Assembly (NCBI GenBank): GCA_035637655.1 | Contig: DASPWT010000198.1 | Coordinates: forward strand, 1-64,000 | Direction: 5' to 3' | Origin: VBDM01 sp035637655 | GTDB lineage: Bacteria > Pseudomonadota > Gammaproteobacteria > Burkholderiales > SG8-39 | DNA length: 64,000 nt | Part shown: one piece after another, positions 8,261-16,541 of the stretch | Numbering within the stretch: the stretch's first letter is position 1 | Layout of the letters: every line of letters begins with the position of its first letter | Program-made: the position numbers and the translations under genes | Notes under the pieces: model-generated | The model's database searches: none | Told to the model about the DNA's origin: nothing | Seen by the model: the letters and a program-made list of their open reading frames with translations, nothing else

Positions 8261-9106
8261 CTAGCAGGCAGTTTGATGCCGCACGCGACAGCTCGCGAGC
8301 ACCTCGTCCGGGTCCCGCCGCCACCAATTGCGCGAAGACAGGATCTCGACCTCGTGGAAACCGCGGTACCCGGCCCCCTCCATCCACGAGCGCATGAGCG
8401 GAAGATCGATCACGCCATCGCCCATCATTCCCCTGTCGGTGAGCAGGTCCGTGGTGGGCACCAGCCAGTCGCAGATATGGAACGCAAGCAGGCGCTTGTC
8501 GCCCGCGCGCTCGATCTGAGTCTTGAGCAGGGGGTCCCACCAGACGTGGTAAGCATCCACCACGACACCGAGGGCCCCGCTTGCATTGCGGTCCAGCTGG
8601 TCGCACAGATCGAGCGCCTGCGCCAGCGTGTTCACGCAGGCCCGGTCGGCGCAGTACATCGGGTGCAGCGGCTCGATCGCAAGCGGGACGCCTGCTGAGC
8701 GCGCGTGATCGAACACTTCGCCGATGCCGTCCCTCACCATCTGTCGCGCGCCCGCCAAGTCCTTGGAACCGGGGGGAAGCCCGCCGACCACGAGCACCAG
8801 GCACCTTGCCTCGAGCGTCGCAGCGTCGTCGATCGCGCGCAGGTTGTCGTCGATCGCGGCCTGACGCGCCCTGCGGTCCGCGCCCGGGAACATCCCTCCG
8901 CGGCAAAGCCCCGTCACCGCGAGCCCGTTGTCGCGGATCGCCTTGGCCGCTTCCTTCGCGCCCATCTCGGCGAGTTTGTCGCGCCAAGGCGAGATTCCCC
9001 GGATGCGGTGGCGCGCGCAACCCTCGATCATCTGGCGCAGGTTCCACTTTTCCCGCAGCGTGGCGGTATTGAGCGAAAGCAGTTCGGGATCGGGCGGATT
9101 GCTCAT
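8261..9106 (-). CDS. Xylose-isomerase-like TIM-barrel (sugar phosphate isomerase/epimerase family)
   Basis: This 281-residue soluble protein belongs to the AP-endonuclease-2-like TIM-barrel group (COG1082; IolE/IolI-like). Strand-end residues typical of the fold are visible: TLREKWNLRQMIEGCARHRI, VLVVGGLPPGSKDL, LAIEPLHPMYC (metal-ligand Glu), VVVDAYHVWWDP, LLAFHICDW and GFHEVEILSSRNWW. Its ATG overlaps the DUF993 stop by 4 bp, and the Gfo/Idh/MocA gene precedes that, so the three form a small sugar- or polyol-catabolic unit. The true substrate is unknown. It could be an epimerase, an isomerase or an IolE-type dehydratase. Confidence 0.8.
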   Translation of the reverse strand: MSNPPDPELLSLNTATLREKWNLRQMIEGCARHRIRGISPWRDKLAEMGAKEAAKAIRDNGLAVTGLCRGGMFPGADRRARQAAIDDNLRAIDDAATLEARCLVLVVGGLPPGSKDLAGARQMVRDGIGEVFDHARSAGVPLAIEPLHPMYCADRACVNTLAQALDLCDQLDRNASGALGVVVDAYHVWWDPLLKTQIERAGDKRLLAFHICDWLVPTTDLLTDRGMMGDGVIDLPLMRSWMEGAGYRGFHEVEILSSRNWWRRDPDEVLASCRVRHQTAC

Positions 9107-10290
9107 CCACCGATGCCGTTTACAGCGAGAAAATGCCTCATCCTGGATGCCGCGAGCTCGGGATCGCGCAGCAACCCGGCTGCGTCGGCCAGCCGGAAAG
9201 TTTCCGCCAGATCGGCGACCGAGCGGGCCGACTGCTGGCCGCCGACCATGACGAAATGTTCCTGGTGGCCGTTCAGCCAGGCGAGGAACACGAGTCCCGT
9301 CTTGTAGAAGCGCGTCGGCGCGGCAAAAATCTGACGCGCGAGCGGCAGCGTCGGCGCGAGGATGTCGTGAAAACCGCGCGCGTCTCCCGAAGCCAGGCGT
9401 CCCAGCGCTGCAGAGGCGGCCGGGGCAATCGCGTCGAAAATGCCGAGCAGCGCGTCGGAGCGGCCTTCCCGGTCGCCTTCGATCAGCTCCGGGTAGTTGA
9501 AATCGTCCCCGGTATACATGCGCACCCCCTCGGGGAGACGCCTGCGCATGTCGATTTCCTTTTGTCGATCGAGGAGCGAGATCTTGATGCCTTCTACTTT
9601 GGCGCGGTTTGCTTCGATCACGGCCAGTGCCACGTTCATCGCCCTGCCGTGATTCTCCTCGCCCCAGTAGCCGGCGAGTTGCGGGTCGAACATCTCGCCC
9701 AGCCAGTGAATGATCACGGGACGCTTCACCTGGGAGAGGATGCGCGAGTAGACCGCCTGATAGTCGTCGGGCGAGCGGGCGCAGGCGGCTAGCGCGCGGC
9801 TCGCCATGAGCACGATCCGTCCGCCGAGCCTTTCGATCGCTTCACACTGCTCTTCGTACGCGGCGACGACCTCATCGAGTGTCGCTTCGCTAGAGGGCGC
9901 GAGTTGATCGGTACCCGCGCCGCTGAAGAGCACCGCGCCTTCGATGTCTCCTGAGGCCTCGATCGAGCGGCGGATCAGCTCAAGGGAACTCTTCCAGTCA
10001 AGCCCCATTCCGCGTTGTGCCGTGTCCATCGCTTCGGCCACGCCGAGACCCAGTGACCACAGGTAGCGCCGGTAGGCAGTAGTCGCATCCCAGTCGACTG
10101 CGGCATCGAGCCATGGATTCCCTCGGGCGAGAGGATCGGCGACCACGTGGGCCGCGGCGAGCGCGATGCGGTTGAACGCTTTCCTTCCGGTTGCGCCGAA
10201 ATCGCGCGGCGCGCTCAGTCGGAATTCCTCGAGCTTCCCGGCTCCGGATGGAAGCTTGATGCGCACCGCCACCTTTTCAGGCGCATTCAT
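9103..10290 (-). CDS. DUF993 protein (dihydrodipicolinate-synthase-like TIM barrel)
   Basis: This 395-residue protein matches my recollection of the DUF993 family, distantly related to DapA/N-acetylneuraminate-lyase class I aldolases. Visible segments are NPWLDAAVDWDATTAYRRYL, GLGVAEAMDTAQRGMGLDW, GAGTDQLAPSSEATLDEVV, a strand IVLMASRALAACARSPDDY, PVIIHWLGEMFDPQLAGYWG, a lysine in VEGIKISLLDR at the expected Schiff-base strand, and MYTGDDFNYPELIEGD. It starts 6 bp after the Gfo/Idh/MocA stop and overlaps the TIM-barrel isomerase gene. The chemistry is not known to me. An aldolase or lyase step on a sugar-derived keto acid is a reasonable guess. Confidence 0.7.
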   Translation of the reverse strand: MNAPEKVAVRIKLPSGAGKLEEFRLSAPRDFGATGRKAFNRIALAAAHVVADPLARGNPWLDAAVDWDATTAYRRYLWSLGLGVAEAMDTAQRGMGLDWKSSLELIRRSIEASGDIEGAVLFSGAGTDQLAPSSEATLDEVVAAYEEQCEAIERLGGRIVLMASRALAACARSPDDYQAVYSRILSQVKRPVIIHWLGEMFDPQLAGYWGEENHGRAMNVALAVIEANRAKVEGIKISLLDRQKEIDMRRRLPEGVRMYTGDDFNYPELIEGDREGRSDALLGIFDAIAPAASAALGRLASGDARGFHDILAPTLPLARQIFAAPTRFYKTGLVFLAWLNGHQEHFVMVGGQQSARSVADLAETFRLADAAGLLRDPELAASRMRHFLAVNGIGG

Positions 10291-10296
10291 GCCGCT

Positions 10297-11448
10297 CTAC
10301 GCTTTCAGTCTGGGAACGTCGACCCAGCGCCGCGATCGCCACGATTTCATGGCGCAATCGACCAGTTGCAGGCCCTTCGCACCCTCCAGGAGGTTCCATC
10401 TGAACGGCGCGTCTTCGCATACATGGCGGATGAAGAGTTCCCATTCGGCCTTGAACGCATTGTCGTAAGGCTTGTCGTCCGGAACCTCCTTCCAGTCCGC
10501 GCCAAAATCGTGGGTTTTACGCACGTCCGGGTTCCATATCGGCCGGGGCGTTTCGGCGAGCGATTGGGTAAAGCAGCGCGTCAGCCCCGCCACGGCCGAA
10601 CCACGCGTGCCGTCAACCTGGAATGTCACCAGATCGTCGCGGCGCACGCGCACGCACCAGGAACTGTTGAAATGCGCAACGACGTCGCCCGCGAGCCGGA
10701 AAGTCGCGTACGCGGCATCGTCTGCGGTCGCCCTGTACTTGCCGCCGCTTTCGTCCCAGCGCGCCGCGATGTGCCGCGCCCCGAGGCAGGAAACGCTCTT
10801 CACTTCTCCGAACAGGTTGTCGAGCACGTAGCGCCAGTGGCACAGCATGTCGAGGATGATTCCGCCGCCGTCCTTTCTCCGGTAATTCCAGGAGGGCCGC
10901 TGCGCGGGCTGCTCATCGCCCTCGAATACCCAGTAGCCGAACTCGCCCCGGACCGAGAGGATCCTGCCGAAGAAACCGGCGTCACGCAGCGCCTTGATCT
11001 TCAAGAGCCCCGGCAGCCACAGCTTGTCCTGCACCACTCCGTGCCGGACGCCTGCTTGTTTCGCCGCGCGACAAAGTCCGAGCGCCTGCGCGAGGGAAGT
11101 GGCCACAGGTTTCTCGCAGTAGATGTGTTTCCTCGCGGCGATTGCCCTCTTGAGCACGGCGGGCCGGAGCTTTGTCGAAGCGGCGTCGAAAAAAACCGCA
11201 TCGTCGGGGTTCCTGAGCGCCTCATCCAGGTCGGTGGTCCAGCGCTCGACGCCGTGCTCGGCGGCGAGCTTCTTCAGCTTTTCGGCGTTGCGCCCGACCA
11301 GGATCGGGTCGGGGATCACCCGCGTGCCGTCGGCAAGCCGCACCCCGCCCTCCTTGCGGATGGCCATGACGGAGCGCGCCAGGTGCTGGTTCGTGCCCAT
11401 GCGGCCCGTCACTCCATTCATGATGACGCCGAGTCTTTGCTCAGCCAT
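10297..11448 (-). CDS. Gfo/Idh/MocA-family NAD(P)-dependent oxidoreductase
   Basis: This 383-residue dehydrogenase has an N-terminal Rossmann domain (LGVIMNGVTGRMGTNQHL) and the family EKP motif in HIYCEKPVATSLAQAL. The C-terminal alpha/beta substrate domain includes GGGIILDMLCHWRYVLDNL, with the catalytic-type D/H pair. The nucleotide loop GVTGRMG is unusual compared with the common GxGxxG of the family. The family oxidises or epimerises sugars and polyols through keto intermediates. It begins 17 bp after the pyk stop with a GAGGATAAG ribosome site, and is followed by DUF993 and a TIM-barrel isomerase. Confidence 0.85.
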   Translation of the reverse strand: MAEQRLGVIMNGVTGRMGTNQHLARSVMAIRKEGGVRLADGTRVIPDPILVGRNAEKLKKLAAEHGVERWTTDLDEALRNPDDAVFFDAASTKLRPAVLKRAIAARKHIYCEKPVATSLAQALGLCRAAKQAGVRHGVVQDKLWLPGLLKIKALRDAGFFGRILSVRGEFGYWVFEGDEQPAQRPSWNYRRKDGGGIILDMLCHWRYVLDNLFGEVKSVSCLGARHIAARWDESGGKYRATADDAAYATFRLAGDVVAHFNSSWCVRVRRDDLVTFQVDGTRGSAVAGLTRCFTQSLAETPRPIWNPDVRKTHDFGADWKEVPDDKPYDNAFKAEWELFIRHVCEDAPFRWNLLEGAKGLQLVDCAMKSWRSRRWVDVPRLKA

Positions 11449-11465
11449 TTGCTTCTTATCCTCAA

Positions 11466-12905
11466 TTATCCCTTCCGGTGCTCCCCGACTCGAACGATCT
11501 TCATCGTGTTGGTTCCGCCGGCCTTGCCGATCGGCTCGCCGATGGTGAGCACGATGAGGTCCCCCTTCTGCACCACGCCGTTCCTCACCAAGACGTTTTC
11601 GGCCTCCTCCAGCAGCTCCTCGCGGTCGTTACCGACGTACTTCACCATCAGGGGATAGGTGTCCCGAAACAGCGCGCAACGATAGCGGGTCGAGGTCTGC
11701 GAAGTGAGGGCGTAGATCGGAACGCCGCAGTTGATGCGCGACATCCACAGCGCGGTCGACCCCGACTCGGTGAGCGCAGCGATCGCTTTCACCTTGAGAT
11801 GATAAGCGGTGAAAAGCGCGGCCATGGCGATCGACTGGTCCACGCGGGTAAAAACGCGATCGAGGAAGTCGCGGTCGAGCGTCACCTCGGCCGAGTCTTC
11901 CGCGACTGCGCAGATGCGGCTCATGGAGGCGATGGTCTCGACGGGGTACTTGCCGCTTGCGGTTTCCGCGGACAACATTACCGCGTCGGTCCCATCCAGC
12001 ACGGCATTGGCGACGTCCGACACTTCGGCGCGCGTGGGTACCGGGCTCGAAATCATCGACTCCATCATCTGCGTGGCGGTGATAGTGAGCTTGTTCTGCT
12101 CGCGCGCATGTCGAATCATTCGCTTTTGCAGCGCCGGGACCGAGGCATCGCCGACCTCCACCGCCAGATCCCCGCGCGCCACCATGATGCCCTCGCAGGC
12201 CGACATGATATCGGTGAGCGCATTCGGCTCGACGGCTTCGGCGCGCTCGATCTTGGCGATGAGGAAAGCCTCGCCGCCCGCGGCGCGCAAAAGCTTCCTT
12301 GCCATCTCCATGTCGGCGCTCGACTTGGGGAAGGAAACGGCGAGGAAATCCACCTTGATTTTCGCCGCGGTGCGGATGTCCTCCATGTCCTTCGGCGGAA
12401 GCGCGGGAGCGGTGAGGCCGCCTCCGAGGCGGTTGATGCCCTTGTTGTTGGAGAGCACTCCTCCATGACGGACGCGGCAGTGCACCTCGTTGCGCACGAC
12501 CTTTTCGACTTCGAACTCGATCTTGCCGTCGTCGAGAAGCAGCACGTCTCCGGGCCGCACGTCGCGCGGCAGCTCCTTGTAGTCCAGGCCGACGCGGCCG
12601 TCGACCCCAAGCTCGCAGTCGGCATCGAGCACGAAGGCATCCCCTGGATTCAGAGCGACCTTGCCGTCCTTGAACTTGCCGATCCGGATCTTGGGACCCT
12701 GCAGGTCGCCCATGATGCCGACCGTACGCCCGGTTTTGCGGCAAGCCTCGCGCACCAACTCGGCACGGCGCTCGTGGTCGCCGGCAGTGCCGTGCGAGAA
12801 ATTCAAGCGCACGACGTCCACTCCGGCGAGGAACATCCGCTCGAGCGTTTGAGGATCGCTCGACGCGGGGCCGAGTGTGGCGACGATTTTGGTGCTTCTG
12901 CTCAT
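11466..12905 (-). CDS. pyk: Pyruvate kinase
   Basis: This 479-residue glycolytic enzyme converts phosphoenolpyruvate plus ADP to pyruvate plus ATP. The N-terminus STKIVATLGPASSDPQTL, VVRLNFSHGTAGDHERR, the GIMGDLQGPKIRIG strand, the active-site block FLIAKIERAEAVEPN, GIMVARGDLAVEVG, ITATQMMESM (KTQMMESM-like) and the C-terminal allosteric domain are complete. The ATG at 12905 follows a GGAGGG ribosome site; a possible -10 (TAAAGT) lies about 25 bp upstream on this strand. It is separated from pgk by the plus-strand DGQHR gene and leads into the Gfo/DUF993/isomerase trio. Confidence 0.97.
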   Translation of the reverse strand: MSRSTKIVATLGPASSDPQTLERMFLAGVDVVRLNFSHGTAGDHERRAELVREACRKTGRTVGIMGDLQGPKIRIGKFKDGKVALNPGDAFVLDADCELGVDGRVGLDYKELPRDVRPGDVLLLDDGKIEFEVEKVVRNEVHCRVRHGGVLSNNKGINRLGGGLTAPALPPKDMEDIRTAAKIKVDFLAVSFPKSSADMEMARKLLRAAGGEAFLIAKIERAEAVEPNALTDIMSACEGIMVARGDLAVEVGDASVPALQKRMIRHAREQNKLTITATQMMESMISSPVPTRAEVSDVANAVLDGTDAVMLSAETASGKYPVETIASMSRICAVAEDSAEVTLDRDFLDRVFTRVDQSIAMAALFTAYHLKVKAIAALTESGSTALWMSRINCGVPIYALTSQTSTRYRCALFRDTYPLMVKYVGNDREELLEEAENVLVRNGVVQKGDLIVLTIGEPIGKAGGTNTMKIVRVGEHRKG

Positions 12906-13201
12906 TGACCCTCCGGGAAAACCGTTCTACTTTACCAGATGCGTATGAGGCTACTTTCTTCCCCGGAAGGCGTTGCGCATGGAACATCCCGGCAGCGGAC
13001 GCGGGCCGCGCCGCCTTTGGGCTGCGCCCCCTGGAGCGGCCCAAAAGCCGCTCAATGCACGGAACCCGCGCAAGGAGCGGCTCCGGCGTGACCTGGCCGA
13101 GGGACAGGCCTCCAAACCCGGTTTTTCGCAGCGAGCGGCCGGTTTCGGCTATATTTCCGGTCTGCGCCAGCGGCTGAGCCATACTTACAAGGGAGGACCC
13201 C
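12906..13201. other. Divergent spacer between pyk and the DGQHR gene
   Basis: This 296-bp gap holds the pyk ribosome site and probable promoter on the minus strand. On the plus strand a TATATT at 13150-13155 lies about 47 bp before the GTG of the DGQHR gene, and GGGAGG directly precedes that start. The open frames here are out-of-frame extensions with no family similarity. Nothing else is seen. Confidence 0.5.
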
Positions 13202-14326
13202 GTGCTTGCCACGCAGATTCGCCAGAAGGATGGCATCTTCTACTTCGGCAGCGTCCGCGCTCCCGAGCTGCTCGCCAAGGTTCGTTTTATCAGCCGTTTT
13301 TACGGCGAAGGCGAGGAGATCGCCCCGGCGCGCGTCTCCCAGGAAGACGAGATCGCCCAGTTCATCGCTAAAATCGAGCGCAACGACCGCGCCTTCCAGA
13401 GAACCTTGTCCCGGGCCAAGGTGCGCCAGCTCAAGAATTTCTATGAGACGGCGATCACCCAGCCGCCGATCCCCGGAACGGTATTGCTGTTCACCTCCGA
13501 GAAGCTGCGCTTCCAGCCGGTCGCGGGCGCGGAGGGCGCGGGCCATCTGTCCGAGCCGCAGGCGAAATTCCTCATCATCGACGGCCAGCACCGGCTCGCC
13601 GCGCTGCGCTTCTATCTGGACGAACACCCGGACGATGCCAAGACCATCAATGTGCCGTGCGTGATTTTCGACGGCAGGAGCGAGGACTTTGCCACCGAGA
13701 TGTTCGTAATCATCAATTCCACACCGACGCGCATCAACAAGAGCCACCTGATCGACTTGTACGAGCGCGTGTCTTGGGCCGAACCCCACCGCAAGTTCGC
13801 CTCGCGCGTGGTCGGCAGCCTCTACAGCGAGGGCGACAGTCCGCTGCGTTATCGCATCAATCGCCTCGGCGGGCGCAGCGCGCAGGACAAGTGGATCCTC
13901 CAGGCGGAACTGTTCAACGAGCTGCACCGCTGGGTCAACCGCGACTGGCGCAAGATCCAGCTGGCCGGGGGGAGCCGTACCCAGGTGCCGAACTATTACG
14001 GCATGGTGCGCGACTTTTTCAAGGCGGCCGAGCGCGTCTGGGGCGAGGCCTGGGGCCACGACAACTACATGGTCACTAGGCCAGTGACTCTTAAGGCGAT
14101 GCTGCGGGTGTGCGCCGACCTCGCACGCGAGGACGCCGAGCCTGCCGAGGGTCGCGTCAAGCGCTGGGAAGAGCGGCTTGCCTCTTGGCGCGATCAGGTG
14201 AAGGCGTTCAAGTCGGAGGGCTTCTACGAGCGCTTCGCCGCAAAGGGCGAAGTCGAGCGTGTGAGCCGCGTGCACCGCGAGCTTGCGCGCGCCGCCGGAA
14301 TCGAGGCTCGCGGGGCCAAATTCTAG
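13202..14326 (+). CDS. DGQHR-domain protein (DndB-related family), orphan
   Basis: This 374-residue protein starts at GTG behind GGGAGG. The DGQHR motif is exact (FLIIDGQHRLAALRFYL, motif at residues 127-131). The companion motif FVIINSTPTRINKSHLIDLY at about 168-187 is also typical of the DGQHR/DndB family. DndB proteins regulate dnd phosphorothioate DNA modification operons, and other DGQHR proteins sit in defence or mobile contexts. The motif resembles the DGxHR of the ParB/sulfiredoxin fold. No dndACDE, dpt, methylase or nuclease gene is adjacent; it lies alone and antiparallel inside the glycolytic run. Its TAG shares a CTAG with the stop of convergent pgk. Function unknown. Confidence 0.8.
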   Translation: MLATQIRQKDGIFYFGSVRAPELLAKVRFISRFYGEGEEIAPARVSQEDEIAQFIAKIERNDRAFQRTLSRAKVRQLKNFYETAITQPPIPGTVLLFTSEKLRFQPVAGAEGAGHLSEPQAKFLIIDGQHRLAALRFYLDEHPDDAKTINVPCVIFDGRSEDFATEMFVIINSTPTRINKSHLIDLYERVSWAEPHRKFASRVVGSLYSEGDSPLRYRINRLGGRSAQDKWILQAELFNELHRWVNRDWRKIQLAGGSRTQVPNYYGMVRDFFKAAERVWGEAWGHDNYMVTRPVTLKAMLRVCADLAREDAEPAEGRVKRWEERLASWRDQVKAFKSEGFYERFAAKGEVERVSRVHRELARAAGIEARGAKF

Positions 14327-15501
14327 GCCTTGGCGCGCTGCTCCAGCACCTCGATCGCGGGCAGTTTCTTGCCTTCAAGGAACTCCAGGAAAGCCCCGCC
14401 GCCGGTCGAGATGTAGGAAATCCTGTCGGCGACTCCGTATTTCGCGATGGCGGCGAGCGTCTCGCCGCCGCCGGCGAGCGAATACGCACCCGATCCGGCA
14501 ATCGCTTGCGCGATGGCCTTCGTTCCCTGCCCGAATTGATCGAACTCGTACACGCCGAGCGGACCGTTCCAGACGATGGTACCCGCCTCGGAAAGCCGCT
14601 TTGCGAATGCCGCAGCGGTACGCGGACCGATATCGAGGATCATGTCGTCGTCGCCGATTTCGGCCGCAGGCGTGATCACGGCCTTGGCCGCTGCCGAGAC
14701 TTCTTTCGCGCAGACGACATCCACCGGCAGCGGCACTTCGCTGCCTTTGTCGCGCAGGCTCGCCGCGATTTTCTTCGCCTCGCCGATGAGGTCCGGTTCG
14801 GCCAGAGACTTGCCTACCTTCATGCCAGCCGCGAGCATGAAAGTATTGGCAATCGCTCCGCCCGGGATCAGCCGGTCGACCTTCTCGGCGAGAGCGCCGA
14901 GAACCGCAAGCTTGGTCGAGACTTTCGCTCCGGCGACGATCGCCACTAAGGGACGAGCCGGTCGATCGAGCGCCTTGGACAGCGCCTCGATCTCCGCCGC
15001 CATCAGCGGCCCGGCGCACGCCACCGGGGCGTACTTCGCGATGGCGTGAGTGGTCGCTTCGGCGCGGTGCGCAGTGCCGAAGGCGTCGTTGACGTAGACG
15101 TCGCATAGCGCAGCCATCTTTTTTGCCAGGACATCGTCGTCCTTCTTCTCGCCTTTGTTGAAGCGGCAGTTCTCAAGCAATACCCCCCGGCCTGGCTCCA
15201 CGGTGACCCCCTCCAACCAGTCTCGCTTAAGGGGGACTTCCTGACCCAGCAGCTGCGATAGGTGCTTTGCAACCGGCGCGAGCGACTCTTTCTCATCGAA
15301 TCGGCCTTCTGCCGGCCGGCCGAAGTGCGACACGAGCATCAGCCGCGCGCGCTGCGCAAGCGCTTCGCGGATCCCCGGTACCGCCGCGCGGATGCGCGTG
15401 TCGTCCGAGATCCTACCGTCCTGCATGGGAACGTTGAAGTCGACGCGGACCAGCACACGCTTGCCGCGCAGATCCACGTCCGACATCCGGAGAACGTGCA
15501 T
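14323..15501 (-). CDS. pgk: Phosphoglycerate kinase
   Basis: This 392-residue enzyme transfers phosphate between 1,3-bisphosphoglycerate and ADP. Seen are KRVLVRVDFNVPMQDG, the substrate-binding VSHFGRP, VLLENCRFNKGEKKDD, VNDAFGTAHRAEATTHAIA, LVAIVAGAKVSTKLAVL and the C-terminal TIVWNGPLGVYEFDQFGQGT with STGGGAFLEFLEGKKLPA. It starts 3 bp after the gap stop and so belongs to tkt-gap-pgk. Its stop codon shares the tetranucleotide CTAG at 14323-14326 with the convergent DGQHR gene. Confidence 0.98.
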   Translation of the reverse strand: MHVLRMSDVDLRGKRVLVRVDFNVPMQDGRISDDTRIRAAVPGIREALAQRARLMLVSHFGRPAEGRFDEKESLAPVAKHLSQLLGQEVPLKRDWLEGVTVEPGRGVLLENCRFNKGEKKDDDVLAKKMAALCDVYVNDAFGTAHRAEATTHAIAKYAPVACAGPLMAAEIEALSKALDRPARPLVAIVAGAKVSTKLAVLGALAEKVDRLIPGGAIANTFMLAAGMKVGKSLAEPDLIGEAKKIAASLRDKGSEVPLPVDVVCAKEVSAAAKAVITPAAEIGDDDMILDIGPRTAAAFAKRLSEAGTIVWNGPLGVYEFDQFGQGTKAIAQAIAGSGAYSLAGGGETLAAIAKYGVADRISYISTGGGAFLEFLEGKKLPAIEVLEQRAKA

Positions 15502-15504
15502 GAG

Positions 15505-16518
15505 CTACTTTGCGTTCATCAACGCAACCGTTGCGTCCAGCATCCGATTGCTGAAGCCCCACTCGTTGTCATACCAGCTCGAGACTTTCACCAGCGTGCC
15601 GTTCGACACCCGGGTAAGGGTGGCATCGAACACGCTGCTCGCGGCGCTGTGGTTGAAATCGGAGGACACGAGCAGCTCGGTGTTGTACTCGAGAATACCC
15701 TTCAGATCCGTTTGCGATGCCTGCCTTGCCGCGTCGTTGACTTCCTCCACCGTCGTCGGCCTCTTCGCCACGAAGGTCAGGTCCACGATCGACACATTGA
15801 TAGTCGGCACGCGGAACGCGAACCCGTCGAGCTTACCGTTGAGGTGCGGCAATACCAAACCGATCGCCGCCGCGGCGCCGGAGCTCGCCGGGATCATGTT
15901 GTGTGTCGCCGACCGCGCGCGGCGCAGGTCCTTGTGGTAGACGTCGGTCAGCACCTGGTCGTTGGTGTAGGCGTGGACCGTAGTCATGAGGCCGGAGACT
16001 ACGCCGATGCGATCGTCAACCGCCTTAACCAGCGGGGCGAGACAATTGGTAGTGCACGAGCCGTTCGAAATCACCGTATCGGAGGCCTTCAGCGTCTTGT
16101 CGTTGACGCCGATGACTACGGTGCGATCCACATCCTTCTCGCCCGGCGCCGAGAGAACCACTTTCTTCGCGCCCGCAGCGAGATGCGCCGAGGCCTTCTC
16201 CTTGCTCGTAAAGAGCCCCGTGCACTCGAGAACCACGTCGACCTTGAGGTCCCTCCACGGCAACTCGGCCGGATTGCGCTTCGCGCAGACCTGGATGCGA
16301 TCGCCGTTCACGATCATCGATTCGCCTTCCACGGCGATCGTTCCGGGGAATTTTCCGTGCGTGGTGTCGTAGCGCGTCAGATGCGCGTTGGTCTGCGCAT
16401 TGCCGAGGTCGTTGATCGCGACAAACTGGAGGTCGTGTTTTTTCGCGCCTTCATAGTGGGCTCGCAGGATGTTGCGGCCGATGCGGCCGTAGCCGTTGAT
16501 GGCGACTCGAATGGTCAT
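15505..16518 (-). CDS. gap: Glyceraldehyde-3-phosphate dehydrogenase
   Basis: This 337-residue NAD-dependent enzyme has an intact Rossmann start (TIRVAINGYGRIGRNILRA), the catalytic cysteine in SNGSCTTNCLAPL with the downstream histidine in MTTVHAYTNDQ, and the C-terminal WYDNEWGFSNRMLD. It catalyses reversible oxidation of glyceraldehyde-3-phosphate to 1,3-bisphosphoglycerate. It follows tkt by 23 bp and is followed by pgk after 3 bp. The fully bacterial GapA form has no extra domain. Confidence 0.98.
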   Translation of the reverse strand: MTIRVAINGYGRIGRNILRAHYEGAKKHDLQFVAINDLGNAQTNAHLTRYDTTHGKFPGTIAVEGESMIVNGDRIQVCAKRNPAELPWRDLKVDVVLECTGLFTSKEKASAHLAAGAKKVVLSAPGEKDVDRTVVIGVNDKTLKASDTVISNGSCTTNCLAPLVKAVDDRIGVVSGLMTTVHAYTNDQVLTDVYHKDLRRARSATHNMIPASSGAAAAIGLVLPHLNGKLDGFAFRVPTINVSIVDLTFVAKRPTTVEEVNDAARQASQTDLKGILEYNTELLVSSDFNHSAASSVFDATLTRVSNGTLVKVSSWYDNEWGFSNRMLDATVALMNAK

Positions 16519-16541
16519 GCAAGGCTCCTTCGGGTTTTCCT

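Noticed and set aside
13052..14275. A 407-codon minus-strand open frame opposite the DGQHR gene
   Set aside because: The plus-strand frame has the DGQHR and INSTPTR motifs, a GTG with a good ribosome site and no rare composition. The minus frame shows no family.
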